From positions 1 to 64,000 of the forward strand of contig NZ_JHZC01000005.1 in the NCBI RefSeq assembly GCF_000621125.1: a DNA stretch of 64,000 nucleotides, given 5' to 3'. Made by a program: the position numbers and the translations under genes. The stretch comes from Maribacter antarcticus DSM 21422 (GTDB lineage Bacteria > Bacteroidota > Bacteroidia > Flavobacteriales > Flavobacteriaceae). How positions within the stretch are numbered: position 1 is the first letter of the stretch; the number at the start of each line of letters is the position of its first letter. The notes beneath the pieces are model-generated. The model was not told the origin of the DNA. It made no database searches and saw only the letters and a program-made list of their open reading frames with translations. Shown here one piece after another: positions 32,593 through 40,830 of this stretch.

Positions 32593-33543
32593 TTATAATC
32601 CTAAACTATCGCGCAAATATAAATCCTTATTCCCATTTTGTTTCCAATAAGGTGTTTTTAAACGGGCTATTTTAGTTCCTTTGGAGGTCAAGGTCTGTGC
32701 ATTTACGCCATAACCACTTTTAGAGGAATCTGACCAGCTTTCAATTGAAAATGGGAAGACTGCTGTAAAGGTAATGGCTAATGTTCTGCTTAACCCTGGG
32801 TAGCTAATTTCATAAGTGCTAAGGCCGTTTTCTGTCGTCAGGTTAGCCTTTGCTTTGTATGCTCTTAAATCTTTATGTGTTAATCTTATAAATTCCAAAG
32901 ACGGAATCATATTAAATTCCCCAATAGGCAACCCCATTGGGTCTATGCGAACCCTATTCCAAATTTCATCTTCTAAATTTGATTTATCTAAAATAATATC
33001 CTCATCTGCTTCGGTTTCAAAGTAGGAATGTGATCTAATTTGAAATTCTTTTCTGTTATTGAGTTGCGCATATACTTGACCACACCATTCCTGCGAGGAA
33101 AATGCAACTTTAATAGCATGCGTATTGTCATGCACAGGATAAAAACTACTGGTCATTATAGAATAGGGGTAAATACCTGTGAGATAGTTTTTTGTAGCGT
33201 TTAACTTTAATACTGGAATATTATCCGGATTGCTACCATCTGCCTTTACTTGTTTCGTATTTAAAAAAGGTTCAGTAACAAATATTTTCACAGCTTTCCC
33301 TTCCCTAATTTCGCCGTATCTGGCTTGTTCCAACGTATATGAGGTAATTTCTGCCTTACCTGTGTACCAATAGTCCTTAAACTCCTGGGATAGGCTTTTT
33401 TTTGGCTTTTTTGTTTCTGTCTCGCTTATGGCGGTCAGTTCTTTACTATTTGTTTCCAATTTTTCATTACAAGAAGTAAATAGGGCAGGTGCACTAGCCA
33501 ATACTACTATAGCTAGTTTAAATGTCAACCATTTTTTAAACAT
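32593..33543 (-). CDS. Lipoprotein of unknown function
   Basis: This 316-residue exported lipoprotein has a signal of about 23 residues with the lipobox LFTSC; Cys24 would be acylated. The mature part opens with a Lys/Glu-rich linker, then a beta-rich domain containing FVTEPFLNTKQVKADGSNPD and SHSYFETEADEDIILDKSNL. The pattern (EWCGQVYAQLNNR, KTPYWKQNGNKDLYLRDSLG) recalls Bacteroidota lipoproteins without a name. It lies in an operon between maf and the MscS-type gene, which suggests an envelope function. Confidence 0.8.
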   Translation of the reverse strand: MFKKWLTFKLAIVVLASAPALFTSCNEKLETNSKELTAISETETKKPKKSLSQEFKDYWYTGKAEITSYTLEQARYGEIREGKAVKIFVTEPFLNTKQVKADGSNPDNIPVLKLNATKNYLTGIYPYSIMTSSFYPVHDNTHAIKVAFSSQEWCGQVYAQLNNRKEFQIRSHSYFETEADEDIILDKSNLEDEIWNRVRIDPMGLPIGEFNMIPSLEFIRLTHKDLRAYKAKANLTTENGLSTYEISYPGLSRTLAITFTAVFPFSIESWSDSSKSGYGVNAQTLTSKGTKIARLKTPYWKQNGNKDLYLRDSLGL

Positions 33544-33576
33544 AGTGTGTACTTTTTTCTTAAAATTAGGTAAAAT

Positions 33577-34170
33577 CTAAGAATTTGCCATGCGCATTAA
33601 CGTTTCATAGACCAATTGTGTAGGCAAACCAACGACATTGGTGTAAGATCCCTTGATTTCCTCAATACCTATAAGCCCTATCCATTCTTGGATTCCATAG
33701 GCACCCGCTTTGTCAAAAGGTTCGTATTTGGCAACATAATGCTTTATTTCCGAATCGGTTAATGCCTTGAACTTTACTTGGGTAATCTTATGCTTTGTAA
33801 ATTGTGTTTCTGTTGTAGTAAAACAAACCGATGTAATTACCTCGTGCCAATCCCCAGAAAGGCTTTTTAACATTTCTTGTGCTTCCGGGGCTGATGCTGC
33901 CTTTGCTACTGAAAGGTTATTATGCCAAACCACAGTATCTGAGGTGATTAAAATCTCCTTCGGTTGTAAATCTTCTTTGAACGGCGTCGCTTTTAACGCG
34001 GCTAGATAGTTGGAGATTTCGGCACCTTTCAAAGTAACAGGATAAATTTCTTCAACAGGCTTTAGCCTAATTTCAAAATTCAGCTCCATTTCTTCAAAGA
34101 ATTTTTTCCTCCTAGGGGAGCTAGAAGCTAAAATAATAGTGTGCTCGGCAAGTATATTCTGTAGCATCAT
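33577..34170 (-). CDS. maf: Maf-family nucleotide pyrophosphatase
   Basis: This 197-residue enzyme has the Maf signature IILASSSPRRKKFFEEMELN near the N-terminus. The second signature is ILITSDTVVWHNNLSVAKAA (the catalytic Asp in SDTVV), and ITSVCFTTT and AYGIQEWIGLIGIEEIKGS mark the rest. Maf proteins hydrolyse non-canonical or modified NTPs such as dTTP, UTP and m7GTP. The starting ATG shares one base with the kdsC stop (TGATG), so translation is coupled. The start is the first of two adjacent ATGs. Confidence 0.94.
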   Translation of the reverse strand: MMLQNILAEHTIILASSSPRRKKFFEEMELNFEIRLKPVEEIYPVTLKGAEISNYLAALKATPFKEDLQPKEILITSDTVVWHNNLSVAKAASAPEAQEMLKSLSGDWHEVITSVCFTTTETQFTKHKITQVKFKALTDSEIKHYVAKYEPFDKAGAYGIQEWIGLIGIEEIKGSYTNVVGLPTQLVYETLMRMANS

Positions 34171-34697
34171 CAGTCGTTTGTAGCACTAAAATGAGTCATC
34201 CAGTCTCCGCGTACTTTAAGCACTTGCTCTATAACATCCCGTACACAACCTGTGCCTCCAACCTTATGAGAAATGTAAGTGCTTACAGCTTTCACCTCCG
34301 GTACGGCGTCTTGCGGACAGGTAGCCAAGCCTACCACTTGCATTGGAGGAATATCTGGAATATCATCTCCCATATATAGGATATTCTTCAAATCGATTTT
34401 ATGGATATCTAGGTAATCATTCAATGTTTCAATCTTAAAATGAGAACCCATATAGATGTCGGTAACCCCTAAACCCATTAATCGTTTTCGCACACCCTCG
34501 TTCGTTCCACCTGTAATAATACATACCTTATACCCCTTGGTAAGTGCAGTTTTTAATGCGTATCCGTCCTTTACATTCATTGTTCGTAGTAGTTCTCCTG
34601 AATTATCTACCAAAACACTACCGTCTGTAAAAACACCATCTACATCAAAAACAAATGTCGTTATATCCTTTAGAAATTTTTTGTAACTCTTATCCAT
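34170..34697 (-). CDS. kdsC: KDO-8-phosphate phosphatase-like HAD enzyme
   Basis: This 175-residue C0-type HAD phosphatase has catalytic motif FDVDGVFTDGSVLVDNSGEL (the two Asp of DVDG), CIITGGTNEGVRKRL and the last acidic pair MGDDIPDIPPM. This pattern and length match KdsC, which dephosphorylates 3-deoxy-D-manno-octulosonate 8-phosphate in lipopolysaccharide core synthesis. It lies between the DUF2520 gene and maf. Other KDO genes are not in the window, so the exact substrate rests on family similarity. Confidence 0.9.
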   Translation of the reverse strand: MDKSYKKFLKDITTFVFDVDGVFTDGSVLVDNSGELLRTMNVKDGYALKTALTKGYKVCIITGGTNEGVRKRLMGLGVTDIYMGSHFKIETLNDYLDIHKIDLKNILYMGDDIPDIPPMQVVGLATCPQDAVPEVKAVSTYISHKVGGTGCVRDVIEQVLKVRGDWMTHFSATND

Positions 34698-34737
34698 TAT
34701 TTGAATTTATTTAGTCTTTAAAAGTTTGAAATAGTAG

Positions 34738-35508
34738 TTAGGACTTATCTTTTTTAATCGGATAAGTAGCTTTAATACTATTGCTTAAAAGGGTGTATAT
34801 TTCTCTATGCTTTTTTGATTTCAACTGGCTTAGGTGTGTATGTAAGGTTTGTAAATCACCTCTTCGAGCAGGTCCAGTTTGCGCTACAAAAGAATCTAAG
34901 AAATCAAGTTTTTCTACTGTTTCGTTAATTAAAGGTTTTAATAATGAAAAATCAAGCTGATTTTCTTTGCAAAGTTCCGCGCCAATCGTGTACATATAAT
35001 TAGTGAAATTATTTACGAAGACAGCTGAAACATGTAGTGCTCTCCTTTTATCAGAAGCGATTGGCACAACATTGGAACTTATACTTGAGCCTAAACGATG
35101 CAGAAGTTTTAAGTCGTTTTCATTGGTCGCTTCAATACATAATGGAATCTTGAAAAAGTCCAATATTCTTCCTTTTGTAAAAGTCTGTATCGGATAAAAC
35201 ACACCCTGTCTTTCATGGGTTTCTAACATGGATATCCCAACTGCGCCAGAGGTATGTACGACCAAACCCGATGTTACTATTTTATCGCTTACCTCACGAA
35301 TAGCGTCGTCTGTGACTGCAATAATATAAATGTCCGTAGGATCAAGTTTCTCTTCATAAGTTACCAAGGTCGTTCTATGCTTAAAAAATTCCATCCTATC
35401 TGCAGCTCGTCCCACAACTTGTAAGACTTCAACACCATCCGCAAGTAAAAAGGCTTCGAACAAGTTTTGAGCTACATTACCAGTACCAAGAATTGTTATG
35501 GATATCAT
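34738..35508 (-). CDS. Rossmann-like protein with DUF2520 domain
   Basis: This 256-residue protein has an N-terminal nucleotide-binding fold (ITILGTGNVAQNLFEAFLLA) and a C-terminal DUF2520 helical domain (about 125-250) with HVSAVFVNNFTNYMYTIGAE and ARRGDLQTLHTHLSQLKSKK. The family resembles F420- or NADP-dependent oxidoreductases such as ProC and pantothenate synthesis reductases. A function has not been assigned. It is the first gene of the operon with kdsC, maf, the lipoprotein and MscS. A TATTTTTG box sits so close to the ATG that a leaderless transcript is possible. Confidence 0.88.
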   Translation of the reverse strand: MISITILGTGNVAQNLFEAFLLADGVEVLQVVGRAADRMEFFKHRTTLVTYEEKLDPTDIYIIAVTDDAIREVSDKIVTSGLVVHTSGAVGISMLETHERQGVFYPIQTFTKGRILDFFKIPLCIEATNENDLKLLHRLGSSISSNVVPIASDKRRALHVSAVFVNNFTNYMYTIGAELCKENQLDFSLLKPLINETVEKLDFLDSFVAQTGPARRGDLQTLHTHLSQLKSKKHREIYTLLSNSIKATYPIKKDKS

Positions 35509-35612
35509 GGCTCAAAAATACAAAGAAATACGGCATTGGTTTTATATTAAAATTAACAGTGTTGTTTAGTCTTTATATGAGTTTATCCAACCTTAAAACG
35601 CCAAAAAGAGCT

Positions 35613-35620
35613 TATTTTTG
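35613..35620 (+). promoter_or_regulatory. -7 box of the cytochrome c assembly gene
   Basis: TATTTTTG matches TAnnTTTG, 27 bp before the ATG at 35647. No good -33 TTG is seen. Confidence 0.45.
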
Positions 35621-35646
35621 CAGACAAAAACCAATGTCCTTTGCCT

Positions 35647-38600
35647 ATGACAGATTTGTTTAAAAAAATATTTTTTTCTACCCGTTTAATGGCCGTTCTT
35701 TTTATTGCCTTTGCAACTGCCATGGCCTTCGGTACTTTTATAGAAAGTTGGTACAGTACAGAAACAGCGCGTATCTGGATTTATAACGCCACATGGTTTG
35801 AAGTGATTATGGTATTTTTTGTCATAAACTTTACAGGCAATATTTTTAGGTATCGTCTGTTACGAAAAGAAAAATGGCCTGTTCTGTTGCTGCATGCCTC
35901 TTGGATATTGATTATAGTAGGTGCTTTTGTTACCCGCTACATAAGTTTTGAGGGAATGATGCCTATTCGAGAAGGAGAGACCGAAAAGGTGTTTTATTCC
36001 GACAAGACCTATTTTACAGCCCATATAGACGGTGAAATTGAAGGAGAACCTAGAAGAAAAATTCTGGAAGATAAGTTAATTGTTACTGCAGAGGATATAC
36101 AGTCCAATCTGCCTTGGGATGCTGATTTTAACGGTCAATCGTTTACCGTAGCATATACTGGTTTTATTGAAGGAGCAAAAGAGGGACTTATCCCTGATGA
36201 AAATGGCAATCCCTATCTAAAGATAGTTGAAGCTGGTGATGGGCAACGCCACGAACATTACTTAGAGAACAATAAAATTACGAGTATCCATGGTGTTTTG
36301 TTTGCGCTTAACAAACCTACAGACGGTGCTATAAATATTATAACCAATGCTACTGGTTACCAAATAAAATCACCCTTTGAAGGTAGTTTTATGCGGATGG
36401 CAGATCAGTTTCAAGGCCAATTGATAAAGGACACCATACAGCCATTACAGCTACGTTCACTCTACAATACGGCAAATATGCAGTTCGTGATACCCGATTC
36501 TTTGGTACGAGGTACCTACGGTGTTGTTGAAATTTCGGAGAGCGAAAAAACAGAGGTAGACATGGATGCCATGATTATGACAGTTACCTCTAATGGAAAA
36601 TCAAAAGAGGTAAAAGTTTTGGGAGGTAAAGGAAGTACTAAGTTCTCTGATAAGGTAACTATAGAAGGGCTGGACTTTTCTCTTCGATATGGTTCTAAAG
36701 TATACGAACTACCATTTGGTATACAATTGAACGACTTCATTGCGGAAAAATATCCAGGTACGGAAAGTGCTTACGCTTCTTTTATGAGTAGAATAACGGT
36801 AAAGGACGAACGTGCATTTGATTACGATGTTTATATGAACCACGTTTTAGACCACAAAGGGTATCGTTTCTTCCAATCTGGGTTTGATCCAGATGAAAAA
36901 GGCACCACATTGTCCGTTAACCACGACTTTTGGGGTACTTGGATTACCTATGTGGGTTATTTTCTTTTATACATGGGATTGATGGGTATTATGTTCTTCG
37001 GTAAAACCCGTTTTAAAGGCTTGGCCACTTCCTTGGAAAAAGTAAAGAAAAAGAAGAAAACAATAATAACTACACTGCTGCTACTTATTGTATGCTCGTT
37101 TCCAATGAGTGCACAAGAGCATTCTACCGGTGATGGCCATGGTCATTCGGATACAACTACGAGTACGAATGCGCCCACACAAAAACAAGTAGATTCCCTG
37201 ATAAAGGCTACTATGGTAAGCAAGGAGCATGCTGATAAATTTGGAAAACTAGTCATACAGGATGAAGGTGGGCGTATGAAGCCTATCCATACTTTTTCTT
37301 CAGAGTTGTTGCGTAAATTAAGTCTAAAGAATAGCTTTTTGGGTCTTGATTCTGATCAAGTGATGCTGTCCATGATGATGAATCCCGCCATATGGTACAA
37401 TGCCGAATTCATTGCGCTGGATAAAAAAGCGCAGAATGATAGTATTCGGAAAATCGTGGGTATACCCATGGGTAAAAAGTATGTAAAAGCGACCGATTTT
37501 TTTGACGATAAAGGAAATTATAAGCTACAACCCTTTCTTCGTGAAGCTACGGCAACAAATAATCCAAATAAATTTGAAAAGGATTTCAAGGATGCTAATA
37601 TTCGATTAAGCCTTTTAAATCAAGCTTTGGGACAGCAAATCTTAAAGATTTTTCCATTATTGGACGATGAAAATAATAAGTGGGTTTCCGCGGTTGAATA
37701 CAGAGGAGGGCAATATCAAATTTCAGATTCGTTATACGCGAATTTCGTCAAAAATGCAATGCCTTATTATTTAATGACCTTAGGAAAGGCACAACAAACC
37801 GGAGATTATACCGAAGCCGATAAATTGTTGGCGGCTTTTAATAAAAACCAACAAAACCACGGTAGCGAAGTGCTGCCTTCAGACTCTAGAATAGAGACAG
37901 AAGTATTGTATAACAAGCTAGATATTTTCAATAAACTTTATAAATATTATGCCGTTGTTGGGATTTTAATGTTCCTTATATTAATATTTCAAATTTTTAA
38001 AGATCGTGAACTTTGGAAAGTAGGAGTCTATTTTTTCAAAGGGGTCATAATTTTATTTTTTCTCTGGCATACCGCTGGTTTGATTCTAAGATGGTATATT
38101 TCGGGTCATGCTCCATGGAGTGATGCTTATGAAAGTATTTTATATGTTTCTTGGGCCACGATGGGAATGGGTCTGGCTTTTGGTAGAAAAAGTAATATGA
38201 CTATTGCCGCCTCTGCCTTTGTAACTGCAATGCTGTTATGGATTGCACACCAAAGTTGGGTAGACCCTTCAATTGCTAATTTAGTTCCAGTTTTGGATAG
38301 CTATTGGCTTATGATTCACGTTGCCGTAATCGTAGGGAGTTATGGACCGCTTACCGTAGGTATGATTCTTGGTATCGTATGCCTTGTTTTAATGGTCCTT
38401 ACCAATGCTAAAAACAGGGAGCGAATGGAAATTAACATTCGGGAGCTTACTATAATAAATGAATTGGCGCTTACAGTGGGCCTTATAATGCTTACCATCG
38501 GTAACTTCTTGGGCGGACAGTGGGCAAACGAAAGTTGGGGACGTTATTGGGGTTGGGATCCAAAAGAAACTTGGGCCTTGATATCTATTATGCTCTATGC

Positions 38601-38847
38601 CTTTGTAATTCACACGCGATTGGTGCCTGGACTTAGAAACAAGTGGACTTTCAATTTCTTAAGTGTTGTTACTTTCGGTAGTATTATGATGACCTATTTT
38701 GGTGTTAATTTTTACTTGGTAGGTCTTCATAGCTATGCTAGTGGGGCACAAGTAATCACGCCTACTTTTATCTACTATACAATCGCCGGAGTTCTGGCAC
38801 TCGGGGGATTAAGTTACTGGAGGTATAAAGTATATTACGCTAAATAA
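35647..38847 (+). CDS. Fused ResB-CcsA cytochrome c biogenesis protein
   Basis: This 1066-residue membrane protein performs system II cytochrome c maturation, exporting haem and attaching it to apocytochromes. The N-terminal ResB/CcsB half (1-460) has TM helices near 12-30, 50-66 and 80-100 with GTFIESWYSTETARIWIYNA. A helix with an SPI-like site (VCSFPMSAQEH, about 495) introduces a periplasmic segment of about 270 residues. The C-terminal CcsA half has about 8 helices and the haem-handling WWD motif ANESWGRYWGWDPKETWA. The single-chain fusion is usual in Bacteroidota. The start is ATG at 35647, six bases after a TTG. Confidence 0.93.
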   Translation: MTDLFKKIFFSTRLMAVLFIAFATAMAFGTFIESWYSTETARIWIYNATWFEVIMVFFVINFTGNIFRYRLLRKEKWPVLLLHASWILIIVGAFVTRYISFEGMMPIREGETEKVFYSDKTYFTAHIDGEIEGEPRRKILEDKLIVTAEDIQSNLPWDADFNGQSFTVAYTGFIEGAKEGLIPDENGNPYLKIVEAGDGQRHEHYLENNKITSIHGVLFALNKPTDGAINIITNATGYQIKSPFEGSFMRMADQFQGQLIKDTIQPLQLRSLYNTANMQFVIPDSLVRGTYGVVEISESEKTEVDMDAMIMTVTSNGKSKEVKVLGGKGSTKFSDKVTIEGLDFSLRYGSKVYELPFGIQLNDFIAEKYPGTESAYASFMSRITVKDERAFDYDVYMNHVLDHKGYRFFQSGFDPDEKGTTLSVNHDFWGTWITYVGYFLLYMGLMGIMFFGKTRFKGLATSLEKVKKKKKTIITTLLLLIVCSFPMSAQEHSTGDGHGHSDTTTSTNAPTQKQVDSLIKATMVSKEHADKFGKLVIQDEGGRMKPIHTFSSELLRKLSLKNSFLGLDSDQVMLSMMMNPAIWYNAEFIALDKKAQNDSIRKIVGIPMGKKYVKATDFFDDKGNYKLQPFLREATATNNPNKFEKDFKDANIRLSLLNQALGQQILKIFPLLDDENNKWVSAVEYRGGQYQISDSLYANFVKNAMPYYLMTLGKAQQTGDYTEADKLLAAFNKNQQNHGSEVLPSDSRIETEVLYNKLDIFNKLYKYYAVVGILMFLILIFQIFKDRELWKVGVYFFKGVIILFFLWHTAGLILRWYISGHAPWSDAYESILYVSWATMGMGLAFGRKSNMTIAASAFVTAMLLWIAHQSWVDPSIANLVPVLDSYWLMIHVAVIVGSYGPLTVGMILGIVCLVLMVLTNAKNRERMEINIRELTIINELALTVGLIMLTIGNFLGGQWANESWGRYWGWDPKETWALISIMLYAFVIHTRLVPGLRNKWTFNFLSVVTFGSIMMTYFGVNFYLVGLHSYASGAQVITPTFIYYTIAGVLALGGLSYWRYKVYYAK

Positions 38848-38888
38848 AAGATTATTTTTTGTATTATTAAACTTAAAGAACTAGAAGT

Positions 38889-40064
38889 ATGTCACTAAAT
38901 AAACAAGGCTTAAACACAGTTTGTACCCATGTTGGGGAATTGGAAGATAAACAACACAAAGGCGCAGTTTCTCCATTGTATATGAGTACGTCTTACGCTT
39001 TTGATGATGTAGATGTGAAAAGATATCCCAGGTATTTTAATACCCCAAACCAAGAAGGGCTTTGCAAAAAAATAGCAGCGTTAGAACATGCAGAGTCTGC
39101 TCTTATATTTGGTAGTGGTATGGCTGCGGTAAGCACAGCGCTGATGGCCTTTCTTAGAGCTGGAGATCATGTAGTCTTACAACAGACCTTGTATGGCGGG
39201 ACGTATAACTTAGTCACTGAGGAATTTTCAAAATACGGTATTGAATATACGTTTACACAAGGTTGGGAACCCAAAGATTTTGAAGCGAAAATTAAAGAAA
39301 ATACAAAAGTAATATACGTAGAAACTCCTTCTAATCCCTTGCTTACGATTACAGATATTGCGGGTGTTTCGGCAATTGCGAAAAAGCACAATATTGTATC
39401 CATGATAGACAATACGTTCGCTAGTCCAGTGAACCAGAACCCAATCGATTTTGGTATTGATATTGTTATTCACAGCGCAACGAAGTACATGGGTGGTCAT
39501 TCTGACATATGTGCAGGGGCTGTAGCTTCAAGCAAAGTGTATATGGACCGTATTTTTCAGCTTGCTAAAAATTTTGGAGGAAGTTTAAGCGATTATACGG
39601 TTTGGCTTTTAGAGCGTAGTATTAAAACCATGGGTATTCGCGTGCGGGCACAGAACGAAAATGCCTTAGCCATGGCTACCTATTTGTTTGGTCATGCCGA
39701 TATAGATGCGGTGTATTACCCAGGTTTGCCTTCTCATAAAGATTATGAATTAGCAAAACGCCAAATGAGAGGGTTTGGTGGGATGCTTTCCTTCGAGCTT
39801 AAACCTTACGTAGATGCTTCAAAATTTCAAAAATCCCTTAAACTTATAAAATCCTCTATGAGTTTGGCAGGTGTGGAAAGCACGCTTTTGTCACCAACAC
39901 AGACGTCTCATGCCTTAATGAGTGCTGAGGTTAGAGCAGAGCAGGGGATAAGGGACGGACTTATTCGTTTTTCTGTAGGTATAGAAGAAGTAGCTGATTT
40001 AATTGAAGATATAGAACAGGCAATAGCCGATGTTAAGGTTTCAACTTCAATAACAGCAAATTAA
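38889..40064 (+). CDS. Trans-sulfuration PLP enzyme (cystathionine/methionine gamma-lyase family)
   Basis: This 391-residue fold-type I PLP enzyme of the Cys/Met metabolism family has PLP Lys199 in HSATKYMGGHSDICAGAV, Asp174 in SMIDNTFASPV, and the substrate-side FGSGMAAVSTALMAFL. The C-terminal LIRFSVGIEEVADLIEDIEQ contains the carboxylate-binding Arg. Members include cystathionine gamma-synthase, cystathionine gamma-lyase and methionine gamma-lyase, which sequence alone does not separate. It lies 46 bp upstream of bshB1, so it may supply cysteine for bacillithiol (inference). Confidence 0.9.
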   Translation: MSLNKQGLNTVCTHVGELEDKQHKGAVSPLYMSTSYAFDDVDVKRYPRYFNTPNQEGLCKKIAALEHAESALIFGSGMAAVSTALMAFLRAGDHVVLQQTLYGGTYNLVTEEFSKYGIEYTFTQGWEPKDFEAKIKENTKVIYVETPSNPLLTITDIAGVSAIAKKHNIVSMIDNTFASPVNQNPIDFGIDIVIHSATKYMGGHSDICAGAVASSKVYMDRIFQLAKNFGGSLSDYTVWLLERSIKTMGIRVRAQNENALAMATYLFGHADIDAVYYPGLPSHKDYELAKRQMRGFGGMLSFELKPYVDASKFQKSLKLIKSSMSLAGVESTLLSPTQTSHALMSAEVRAEQGIRDGLIRFSVGIEEVADLIEDIEQAIADVKVSTSITAN

Positions 40065-40100
40065 TAGGTTTTATAATCTAACGACACCCAATTTAATCCG

Positions 40101-40106
40101 AGGAGG
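40101..40106 (+). promoter_or_regulatory. Strong Shine-Dalgarno of bshB1
   Basis: AGGAGG lies 4 bases before the ATG at 40111. Bacteroidota genes rarely use such sites, and most starts in this window have none. Confidence 0.75.
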
Positions 40107-40110
40107 TATA

Positions 40111-40830
40111 ATGATAAAATTAGATATACTAGTATTTGGTGCCCATCCAGATGATGCAGAGCTTGGCGCGGGCGGAACCATTGCAAAGGAAGTAGCTAAC
40201 GGGAAAAAAGTTGGAATTATAGATTTAACACGTGGTGAACTAGGTACCCGTGGTTCTGCGGAGCTGCGAGATAAAGAAGCCAATGCAGCTGCTGCAATAC
40301 TAAAGGTAACCGTTCGGGAAAACCTTGGCTTTAGAGATGGTTTCTTTATAAATGATGAAACACATCAATTGGAAATCATAAAAATGATTCGAAGATATCG
40401 ACCAGACATCGTGTTGTGTAATGCCATTGAAGACCGCCATATCGATCATGGAAAAGGGAGTAAATTAGTAAGTGACGCATGTTTTCTAAGTGGACTAATA
40501 AAAATAGATACGCAACTTGATGGAAAAAATCAAGATCCGTGGAGACCTAAATTGGTCTATCACTATATTCAATGGAAAAATATAACACCAGATTTTGTGT
40601 TGGATATTAGTGGTTTTATGGATAAAAAAGTAGCTGCTATTTTAGCTTATGGCTCTCAGTTCCATGATCCAAATAGTAAAGAACCAGAAACGCCTATTAG
40701 TAGCAAAACCTTTATCGAAAGTGTAAAATACAGGGCTCAAGATATGGGCAGACTGGTAGGAAAGGATTATGCTGAGGGATTTACTGTAGAGCGATTAATA
40801 GCTATTGATCGTTTAAGTAGTATAATTTAA
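40111..40830 (+). CDS. bshB1: Bacillithiol biosynthesis deacetylase BshB1
   Basis: This 239-residue LmbE/PIG-L-type zinc enzyme removes acetyl from GlcNAc-malate in bacillithiol synthesis. The metal site motifs are LVFGAHPDDAELGAGGTIAK (HPDD) and EDRHIDHGKGSKLVSDACFL. TRGELGTRGSAELRDKEANA is the family signature. The C-terminal VEYxxGF-like segment is DYAEGFTVERLI. Bacillithiol is the usual low-molecular-weight thiol of many flavobacteria. bshA and bshC are not in the window. Its last 4 bp overlap a convergent histidine kinase gene. Confidence 0.95.
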   Translation: MIKLDILVFGAHPDDAELGAGGTIAKEVANGKKVGIIDLTRGELGTRGSAELRDKEANAAAAILKVTVRENLGFRDGFFINDETHQLEIIKMIRRYRPDIVLCNAIEDRHIDHGKGSKLVSDACFLSGLIKIDTQLDGKNQDPWRPKLVYHYIQWKNITPDFVLDISGFMDKKVAAILAYGSQFHDPNSKEPETPISSKTFIESVKYRAQDMGRLVGKDYAEGFTVERLIAIDRLSSII

